Below are positions 1-4,169 of a stretch of 5,499 nucleotides of DNA, in pieces (within the stretch, counting starts at the first letter, position 1; each line of letters starts with the position of its first letter). The notes beneath the pieces were generated by a model. The model saw only the letters and a program-made list of their open reading frames with translations. It ran no database searches and had not been told where the DNA came from. The stretch is from Candidatus Zixiibacteriota bacterium. Lineage in GTDB: Bacteria > Zixibacteria > MSB-5A5 > JAABVY01 > JAHJOQ01. Location of the stretch: positions 1-5,499 of the forward strand of contig JAJRZO010000214.1 of NCBI GenBank assembly GCA_024275215.1, written 5' to 3'. A program made the translations under genes and the position numbers.

Positions 1-90
1 GAAAATGATATTTTGGGACACCGAACGCAATCGTCGGGGTTGCACCTGAAGCCCGAAAACTTTTTCTCCAACCGGAGAATCCATGCTCAT
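1..90 (-). CDS. Possible 5' fragment of an unknown protein (partial, weak)
   Basis: This is a speculative minus-strand open frame of 30 codons that leaves the window at base 1. It starts at ATG 88-90, with a second ATG at 82-84, and has a purine-rich AAGGCGG about 3 bases upstream of the first ATG. The spacing is short for a ribosome binding site. The frame is also open upstream of the ATG, so length gives no statistical support. The peptide (MSMDSPVGEKVFGLQ, then a basic stretch QPRRLR) matches no family I know. The competing reading is a plus-strand gene ending at 114. Confidence 0.15.
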   Translation of the reverse strand, partial: MSMDSPVGEKVFGLQVQPRRLRSVSQNIIF

Positions 91-118
91 GTCCGCCTTG
101 TCGTAACCCTCTAACAAA

Positions 119-158
119 TCAGGGGAAACGGTTACTTCACGCCTCCCGTTTCCCCTGA
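119..158. terminator. Strong inverted repeat, possible terminator
   Basis: A perfect 13-bp inverted repeat is visible: tcaggggaaacgg at 119-131 and ccgtttcccctga at 146-158, around a 14-base loop. Read on the minus strand, it lies 45 bases past the tRNA-Asn 3' end and is followed by TTTGTT (118-113), a modest U-tract, so it could end the tRNA transcript. Read on the plus strand, it starts 5 bases after a TAA stop at 112-114, but the bases that follow (ctctatcg) are not T-rich. The minus-strand reading is slightly favoured. The long loop is not ideal for an intrinsic terminator, so a recombination or protein-binding site is also possible. Confidence 0.45.
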
Positions 159-174
159 CTCTATCGTTAACCAA

Positions 175-192
175 CGAGCCTCGGGAGGTTCG
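175..192. repeat. Short quasi-palindrome next to the tRNA 3' end
   Basis: Bases 175-192 (cgagcctcgggaggttcg) form an 8-bp inverted repeat with one G-T pair around a 2-base centre; in RNA the innermost pair would open. It lies 11 bases beyond the tRNA CCA end on the minus strand and could assist 3' processing or termination. Read on the plus strand, it is followed by tggttttatt, a T-rich tail that would suit a plus-strand terminator. The direction is unresolved. Confidence 0.3.
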
Positions 193-203
193 TGGTTTTA
201 TTC

Positions 204-279
204 TGGCTCCGGTGACAGGACTCGAACCTGTGACCCGCTGATTAACAGTCAGCTGCTCTACCAGCTGAGCTACACCGGA
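204..279 (-). tRNA. tRNA-Asn (anticodon GTT)
   Basis: The reverse complement folds into a complete 76-nt cloverleaf. The acceptor stem TCCGGTG pairs perfectly with CACCGGA, followed by discriminator G and an encoded CCA (complement of tgg at 204-206). The D arm has the usual GCTC...GAGC stem with a GG-containing loop. The anticodon arm is GCTGA-CTGTTAA-TCAGC, which puts GTT at positions 34-36 with T33 before it and A37 after it. The T arm has the GGTTCGAGTCC signature. GTT reads the AAC and AAU asparagine codons. The gene is preceded on its strand by a consensus promoter at 322-349, so it is probably its own transcription unit. Its 3' flank holds two inverted repeats that may end the transcript. 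No intron or anomaly is seen. Confidence 0.97.
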
Positions 280-300
280 GTAATGCAATCAATCTGTCTT

Positions 301-316
301 ATCGTCCAAAGACGAT
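301..316 (-). other. Small perfect hairpin in the 5' leader of the tRNA-Asn transcript
   Basis: The sequence atcgtc-caaa-gacgat is a perfect 6-bp inverted repeat with a 4-base loop. It lies just downstream of the predicted -10 box on the minus strand, where transcription would begin (about 314-316). It would therefore sit at or next to the 5' end of the tRNA precursor, about 22 bases before the mature tRNA 5' end. It may act in leader processing or be fortuitous. Confidence 0.35.
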
Positions 317-321
317 TCGGT

Positions 322-349
322 ATTATACTCAGGGGGGCTGTTTTGTCAA
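322..349 (-). promoter_or_regulatory. Consensus sigma-70-type promoter for tRNA-Asn
   Basis: On the minus strand a perfect -35 box TTGACA (344-349) and a perfect -10 box TATAAT (322-327) are separated by 16 bp. Transcription should start near 315, giving a leader of roughly 35 bases before the tRNA. The -35 box includes the TGA stop codon (346-348) of the PAP2 gene, so the promoter begins inside the upstream gene's last codons. No other gene on this strand could use it before the tRNA. Confidence 0.85.
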
Positions 350-921
350 GCGCTTTTGGATGGCTTGTCCATCGAAAGAATACTAATCTTCGATATTCCA
401 AACTTGTAAACTATGATAACTATCAATCCGATGATCGCTCCAAACAATACACCCGCAAAAACATCAAAAGGATAATGCACACCTACTGAAATCCGCGAAA
501 ATGCTATCAGCGCAGCCAACGAGTACGCTCCCCATTTGATTCTCGGATACCTGAGACTCCACATGACCGCCTGCGCAAACGAATTCACCGCATGAGAAGA
601 TGGAAATGATTTGCCTGACGAACAGTTTACCAACAAATGTACCCAGTCGAGATCATGGCACGGTCGTATGCGTCCGACCAACGGTTTGACCAGATGCGAT
701 GAAAATTGATCCGACAACACGACAGTAAGCGCAGCAAGAAGCGCTGTGATCCTGCCATATCGTCCACCTTTCCAGAACGCTATGATAAACGCAAGAACAA
801 GTATCGATCTGACAAATATCTCCGATGTGATAATCGGCATGATGAAATCGAAAACAGGATTCGCCAGCGTAAGATTCAGAAATCGCATCATCTCGATATC
901 GAGTGAGATCAATGTTTCCAT
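346..921 (-). CDS. PAP2-family membrane phosphatase (probable undecaprenyl-pyrophosphate or lipid phosphatase)
   Basis: This 191-residue protein carries all three signature motifs of the PAP2/acid phosphatase superfamily. Motif 1 is K79-x6-R86-P87 (KPLVGRIRP), motif 2 is P107-S-S-H110, and motif 3 is S142-R143-x5-H149-x3-D153 (SRISVGVHYPFD). H149 would be the phosphohistidine nucleophile and H110 the acid. Hydrophobic segments at about 37-50, 57-70, 131-141 and 154-172 mark a multi-pass inner-membrane protein, and the length is typical of bacterial BcrC/PgpB-like enzymes. Members release phosphate from undecaprenyl pyrophosphate or phosphatidylglycerol phosphate; the substrate cannot be read from sequence. 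The ATG is fixed on the upstream side by an in-frame TAA only one codon earlier (925-927), and no clear Shine-Dalgarno is visible. The gene lies 30 bp downstream of the TPR gene and is probably co-transcribed with it. Near the divergent sugar operon, a role in recycling the lipid carrier for polysaccharide export is plausible but inferred. Confidence 0.9.
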   Translation of the reverse strand: METLISLDIEMMRFLNLTLANPVFDFIMPIITSEIFVRSILVLAFIIAFWKGGRYGRITALLAALTVVLSDQFSSHLVKPLVGRIRPCHDLDWVHLLVNCSSGKSFPSSHAVNSFAQAVMWSLRYPRIKWGAYSLAALIAFSRISVGVHYPFDVFAGVLFGAIIGLIVIIVYKFGISKISILSMDKPSKSA

Positions 922-951
922 GATTTAATTCTGCAATCAGTCCGGGAAAAC

Positions 952-2016
952 CTACATTCCATGCTTCTTAAGCGCCTTGCTCGCTTTTTCCCTGATCTTA
1001 TGAATCTCTTTGAGTTTCTTCCGAAGCCGTTTTTTCAAATCATCGGTCAGACTAATCGATTCCGCTTTCTCGCAAATATCAATACTTTGCTGATATTTCA
1101 TAGTCTTTTCATAGATCAATGCAAGATTATACATACACTCAATCTCATTGTAGCCATTGTCATCGTGCAAAGCTTGTGTGCGTTTGAGCAACTGTAAACA
1201 GGGCGATTCGGCTCGGCTGTAATCTTCCATCGCGAGTCTCGCGGCAATGATTCCCCAAAGGAATTTCCGTCCCCCGGAGTATTTCTTATTCATTTCGACT
1301 GCGAGCGATTCAGCGGAATTGTAATCCTTCATGTCTATCAAAATCCACATCAGCGCATTGCGAGCGAAATCGGCTGAGAATCTCCCCTTTTCAATGGCGA
1401 TATTCAGTTCGGAAATGCCTTCCCTGCGATCATCCTGCACGAGTGGAAGCCAGTTGACCAACTTTGTCTTGACTGTTCGCCAATAATGATATGAACCAAG
1501 TCCGACATAAGCATCATAGAATGTCGAATCAAGCTCGATACATTTTTCGAAAGCATTTTTGGATTTCATACCATGCCGCATCGCAGGCCACCACGAACCC
1601 TTTCGCGCATGATACACGGCTTTCGAGCCATATCCAAGACCAAGGCAGTAGTATGGCCACGGATTGTCGGGATCATCCCGTATCAGGATTTCGCATCTTT
1701 TCTCGCTCGAATCGAGTATGTTGTAGAATTCATCCTCATATTTATTGTACTCAAAGTCAAGCATCCTGCCCTGGAGCATTACTGCCTGCATCACGTATCC
1801 GATTGGATGATCGGGATATTCCTGCTGCATAGCGACCGCCAGCGAATCGGCAAGATCGTAGTTTTCGTTGAGCCCCGCCTCGACCATCCTGCGGATATCC
1901 TCAAGATTTGGTGCGCCGGTTTGATTACCGGCACTGATTCCGGCAGATACCGTGCAACAAATGATCAACGAGATTGTTGTGACAAGCAATATGGATGAGT
2001 ATCTACAAGGTCGCAT
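952..2016 (-). CDS. Exported TPR-like repeat protein of unknown function
   Basis: The protein has 354 residues. The N-terminus looks like a signal peptide: basic start MRPCR, hydrophobic core at about 9-23, and small residues (VSAGISAG, 23-30) fitting signal peptidase I cleavage. The Cys pair at 20-21 lacks a proper lipobox (LIIC has Ile at -1), so a lipoprotein is less likely. The mature part is all-helical in character and TPR-like: paired helices at about 40-80, 95-135, 150-180, 195-240, 250-280 and 290-320, with the A/Y/L spacing typical of TPRs (for example SKNAFEKCIELDSTFYDAYVG and MYNLALIYEKTMKYQQSID). A distinctive aromatic core lies at about 140-190 (GSWWPAMRHG, GLGSYHYWR, NWLPL). 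The C-terminus (326-352) is a Lys-rich helix. TPR proteins scaffold protein contacts; no catalytic residues are seen. ATG 2014-2016 was chosen because it begins the signal peptide. The frame stays open upstream to 2382, but that part is non-protein-like and overlaps gmd. No strong ribosome binding site precedes the ATG. PAP2 follows 30 bp downstream. Confidence 0.8.
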   Translation of the reverse strand: MRPCRYSSILLVTTISLIICCTVSAGISAGNQTGAPNLEDIRRMVEAGLNENYDLADSLAVAMQQEYPDHPIGYVMQAVMLQGRMLDFEYNKYEDEFYNILDSSEKRCEILIRDDPDNPWPYYCLGLGYGSKAVYHARKGSWWPAMRHGMKSKNAFEKCIELDSTFYDAYVGLGSYHYWRTVKTKLVNWLPLVQDDRREGISELNIAIEKGRFSADFARNALMWILIDMKDYNSAESLAVEMNKKYSGGRKFLWGIIAARLAMEDYSRAESPCLQLLKRTQALHDDNGYNEIECMYNLALIYEKTMKYQQSIDICEKAESISLTDDLKKRLRKKLKEIHKIREKASKALKKHGM

Positions 2017-2175
2017 AGTGTATTTCGATATATCAGTGCAGCCTCTTCCGCTGCGCAAGCTCAGAATATTAGCAATTAGCAGCCCAATGAACCACAAAAA
2101 ACTGGTAGGACTGCCGATTGTATAGTTGTGTATTTGTTCACAGGGAAATTGAAATCGCCCAAGTGTCGAATTAGT

Positions 2176-2203
2176 TTGACAATACGGGCAACACCGCTTT
2201 AAT
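2176..2203 (+). promoter_or_regulatory. Sigma-70-type promoter of the gmd operon
   Basis: A perfect -35 box TTGACA (2176-2181) is followed after 16 bp by TTTAAT (2198-2203), which matches five of six -10 consensus bases. Transcription would begin near 2210, leaving a leader of about 24 bases before the gmd start at 2234. A leader that short leaves no room for a riboswitch or attenuator, so control would act at initiation. Confidence 0.7.
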
Positions 2204-2223
2204 AGGCAGAAACATCGAATACT

Positions 2224-2227
2224 GGAG
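2224..2227 (+). promoter_or_regulatory. Ribosome binding site of gmd
   Basis: GGAG lies 6 bases before the ATG at 2234-2236. It supports this start, which also places the Rossmann motif a few residues from the N-terminus, as expected for the family. Confidence 0.75.
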
Positions 2228-2233
2228 AAAACA

Positions 2234-3202
2234 ATGCGTGCAATCATAACAGGTATTACCGGACAGGATGGATCATATCTTGCGGATCTCCTGCTCGAAA
2301 AGGGATATGAAGTCATCGGGATGATCCGTCGAAGTTCGACTGACTGCCTCGAACGATTGACCCACCTGGAGGGGCGTATCACCCTGAAGCAGGGGGATCT
2401 TCTCGATCAGCTTTCGCTAATCAGTCTCATCGAAGAAGTCAAACCGGACGAGATATACAATCTTGCCGCACAGTCTTTCGTGCCGACATCATGGCGTCAA
2501 CCGGTGCTGACAGGCGAATTCAATGCGCTCGGGGTTACCAAGATGCTTGAAGCGATTCGTGTGGTCAATAAGAGTATCCGTTTCTATCAGGCATCATCGT
2601 CCGAGATGTTCGGCAAAGTCCGCGAGGTTCCGCAGACAGAGATGACCCCGTTCCATCCTCGCAGTCCTTATGGCGTGGCGAAAGTCTATGGTCATTACAT
2701 TACACTGAACTACCGCGAGTCATACGATATTCATGCTAACTCAGGTATCCTGTTCAATCATGAGTCGCCTCGTCGCGGCCTTGAATTCGTAACGAGAAAA
2801 ATCACCAATGGCGCCGCAAGAATCAAGCTGGGTCTTGCAGACGAACTGAGGCTTGGCAATCTCGATGCGAAACGCGACTGGGGATTTGCGGGCGATTATG
2901 TTCGCGCGATGTGGATGATGCTTCAGCAGTCTGAACCGGGAGACTATGTTATCGCAACAGGTGAGAACCACTCGGTCGAAGAATTTGTCAAAATCGCGTT
3001 CGCATATCTTGATCTTGATTTCAAAGAATACGTCAAAATCGATCCCAGGTTCGTTCGTCCTGCCGAGGTCGATATCCTGCTCGGTGATGCTTCCCACGCA
3101 CGCAAAATACTTGGGTGGAAACCGACTGTCAGTTTTGAGGAGCTGGTCAAGATGATGGTCGATAGCGACATTGAACGATTAAGCGGATCAGCCGGAAAGT
3201 AA
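2234..3202 (+). CDS. gmd: GDP-mannose 4,6-dehydratase
   Basis: The 322-residue product is an extended short-chain dehydrogenase/reductase that converts GDP-D-mannose to GDP-4-keto-6-deoxy-D-mannose in the cytosol, with bound NADP(H) recycled internally. The N-terminal Rossmann motif is T6-G7-I-T-G10-Q-D-G13-SYL. The phosphate-binding MIRRSS (30-35) is typical of NADP-dependent Gmd. The NLAAQSFV block (76-83) is characteristic. The catalytic residues are S122/S123 and E124 in SSSEMFG and the Y146-xxx-K150 pair in SPYGVAK. Substrate-region blocks LFNHESPRRG (173-182), LGNLDAKRDWGFAGDYVRAMW (207-227) and RPAEVDILLGD (275-285) are diagnostic of Gmd. The length matches the short forms such as that of Pseudomonas rather than the longer enterobacterial form. 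It is first in a three-gene operon with its own promoter, and its stop lies 5 bp before the next start, whose ribosome binding site is in its last codons. The product is the branch point to GDP-D-rhamnose, GDP-L-fucose and related sugars; the next gene points to D-rhamnose. Confidence 0.96.
   Translation: MRAIITGITGQDGSYLADLLLEKGYEVIGMIRRSSTDCLERLTHLEGRITLKQGDLLDQLSLISLIEEVKPDEIYNLAAQSFVPTSWRQPVLTGEFNALGVTKMLEAIRVVNKSIRFYQASSSEMFGKVREVPQTEMTPFHPRSPYGVAKVYGHYITLNYRESYDIHANSGILFNHESPRRGLEFVTRKITNGAARIKLGLADELRLGNLDAKRDWGFAGDYVRAMWMMLQQSEPGDYVIATGENHSVEEFVKIAFAYLDLDFKEYVKIDPRFVRPAEVDILLGDASHARKILGWKPTVSFEELVKMMVDSDIERLSGSAGK
3194..3199 (+). promoter_or_regulatory. Ribosome binding site of the Rmd-like gene, inside the gmd 3' end
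   Basis: GGAAAG overlaps the last sense codons of gmd, 8 bases before the ATG at 3208. With the gmd stop at 3200-3202 between the two, translation of the two genes is likely coupled. Confidence 0.5.
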
Positions 3203-3207
3203 TCTAT

Positions 3208-4167
3208 ATGCGAGCGTTGATTACCGGCATTGTCGGATTTGCGGGTTCCTATCTTGCGAAAGAACTCCTCGATGCAGGCTATGATCTCTATGGCACCCAG
3301 CTTCCCGGAGAAAGCAGAGAACGTCTCAGAGGCTTGCTCAAACATATCTCGATCTCGAAACTCGATCTGAGAGATTCATCTGCGACAACAAGGTTGATTC
3401 GCAGAGTTAAACCGGATATGGTTTTTCACCTTGCCGCAATCGCGGCTGTTCGATACTCATTTGACAATCCGAGTGAGACTGTTGAAGTCAATACAACCGG
3501 CACAGTCAATCTGCTGGAGGCTTTGCGGAAGCAGGAATCGACCAAGAGCATCCTGACGGTTACATCATCGGATATCTATGGCATAGTCAAACCGGCTCAA
3601 CTACCGATAAAAGAGACCACACCGCTTGATCCTGTATCGCCGTACGCTATTTCCAAAGCAGCGGCGGACATGTTCGCGCATCAGTATTTCAAATCTTATG
3701 GTTTGCCGATTATTCGGGTGCGGGCATTCAATCATACCGGACCAAAGCAGGCTCGCGGATTCGTCGTTCCCGATTTTTGTGCCCGGATTGCAGCTATCGA
3801 GTATAACAAGATGAAATCGGAAATGCGGGTCGGGAATCTCGAAGCCGAGAGGGACATATCCGATGTCCGCGATATTGTCAGAGGATACAGACTGCTGGCG
3901 GAAAATGGCAAGCCGGGAGAGGCGTATAATCTGTGTTCCGGAAAAGCACACAAAATCAAATGGATTCTCAATCGATTGCTTGGTATGTCTACCGTATCAA
4001 TCAAAATCAAGCGGGACAGCAACAAGATGCGGCCATCGGATGTGCCGATACTTGTCGGGAGTTACGACAAAGCGTGGCGGCATGTAAGATACAAACCGAT
4101 TCACAAATTTGAGGATACAATCGAAGATACGCTCGAATTCTGGAGAACAATAGTCCGAAGGAGATAG
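3208..4167 (+). CDS. rmd: GDP-6-deoxy-4-keto-D-mannose reductase, Rmd-like (NAD-dependent epimerase/dehydratase family)
   Basis: The 319-residue product is an extended SDR paralogous to Gmd. It has the Rossmann motif T6-G7-I-V-G10-F-A-G13-SYL, the FHLAAIAAV strand-turn (73-81), the active-site TSSDIYG (119-125) and the Y146-xxx-K150 pair in SPYAISK. FNHTGPKQ (174-181) and RPSDVPILVGSYDKA (275-289) match the Gmd/Rmd branch. Rmd reduces the C4 keto group of GDP-4-keto-6-deoxy-D-mannose to give GDP-D-rhamnose. The gene starts 5 bp after gmd, so the two enzymes would act in sequence. The GDP-L-fucose synthase alternative is less likely because the protein resembles Rmd in its motif blocks and the Gmd-like C-terminal RPSDVP block. 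A C4 epimeric product (GDP-6-deoxy-D-talose) cannot be excluded from sequence alone. The stop lies 2 bp before the next gene's start. The basic C-terminus ends RTIVRRR. Confidence 0.82.
   Translation: MRALITGIVGFAGSYLAKELLDAGYDLYGTQLPGESRERLRGLLKHISISKLDLRDSSATTRLIRRVKPDMVFHLAAIAAVRYSFDNPSETVEVNTTGTVNLLEALRKQESTKSILTVTSSDIYGIVKPAQLPIKETTPLDPVSPYAISKAAADMFAHQYFKSYGLPIIRVRAFNHTGPKQARGFVVPDFCARIAAIEYNKMKSEMRVGNLEAERDISDVRDIVRGYRLLAENGKPGEAYNLCSGKAHKIKWILNRLLGMSTVSIKIKRDSNKMRPSDVPILVGSYDKAWRHVRYKPIHKFEDTIEDTLEFWRTIVRRR
4158..4163 (+). promoter_or_regulatory. Ribosome binding site fixing a TTG start for the dehydrogenase gene
   Basis: AAGGAG lies 6 bases before TTG at 4170-4172. The next in-frame ATG (codon 124) is far inside the domain, and the Rossmann motif begins at residue 16, so the strong Shine-Dalgarno decides for the rare TTG start. 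It overlaps the end of the Rmd-like gene. Confidence 0.85.
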
Positions 4168-4169
4168 AA

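Larger units (their letters stand above)
1..203. other. Region with no assignable gene, downstream of tRNA-Asn
   Basis: I cannot assign a gene here. On the minus strand, one frame stays open from the tRNA end to base 1. It offers an ATG at 88-90 with an AAGGCGG stretch just upstream, and would begin MSMDSPVGEKVFGLQ, so it could be the start of a gene cut by the window edge. On the plus strand, the frame starting at base 1 is also open and stops at TAA 112-114, five bases before a strong inverted repeat, so it could instead be the 3' end of a plus-strand gene with a terminator. Both frames are too short to judge and I recognise neither peptide. The region also holds two inverted repeats, described separately. 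The 3' side of a tRNA gene is a common integration site, but I see no integrase and no duplicated tRNA end. Confidence 0.4.
2017..2233. promoter_or_regulatory. Divergent intergenic region between the TPR gene and gmd
   Basis: This 217-bp AT-richer spacer separates the minus-strand TPR gene from the plus-strand sugar operon and should hold promoters for both. The plus-strand promoter is clear (2176-2203). For the minus strand, I see several AT-rich -10 candidates (TAATAT in the reverse complement of 2066-2071, and TATATC nearer the start codon) but no well-spaced -35 partner, so I do not call that promoter. A 7-bp tandem direct repeat attagca-attagca lies at 2068-2081 and could be a regulator site or chance. 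Confidence 0.6.

Noticed and set aside
283..489. Plus-strand 68-codon frame overlapping the tRNA promoter and the PAP2 3' end
   Set aside because: It has no ribosome binding site, is antisense to a motif-supported gene and to a perfect promoter, and shows no recognisable domain.
706..928. Plus-strand frames opposite the PAP2 gene
   Set aside because: The minus strand has the three PAP2 motifs in order; the opposite frames are low-complexity, rich in Arg, Lys and Ile.
1954..1965. Lipoprotein signal (lipobox) at Cys20-Cys21 of the TPR protein
   Set aside because: The residue before each candidate Cys is Ile or Cys, not Gly/Ala/Ser, so signal peptidase II cleavage is not well supported; VSAG or ISAG cleavage fits better.
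961..1998. Plus-strand open frames at 961-1197, 1491-1832 and 1573-1998
   Set aside because: They are antisense shadows of the TPR gene. They lack ribosome binding sites and family motifs, and the minus-strand frame is the one with protein-like composition.
2017..2382. Upstream extension of the TPR frame to an ATG at 2382 (a 476-residue reading)
   Set aside because: The extra 122 residues are not protein-like, overlap the gmd promoter and first codons on the opposite strand, and would bury the clear signal peptide that begins at ATG 2014-2016.
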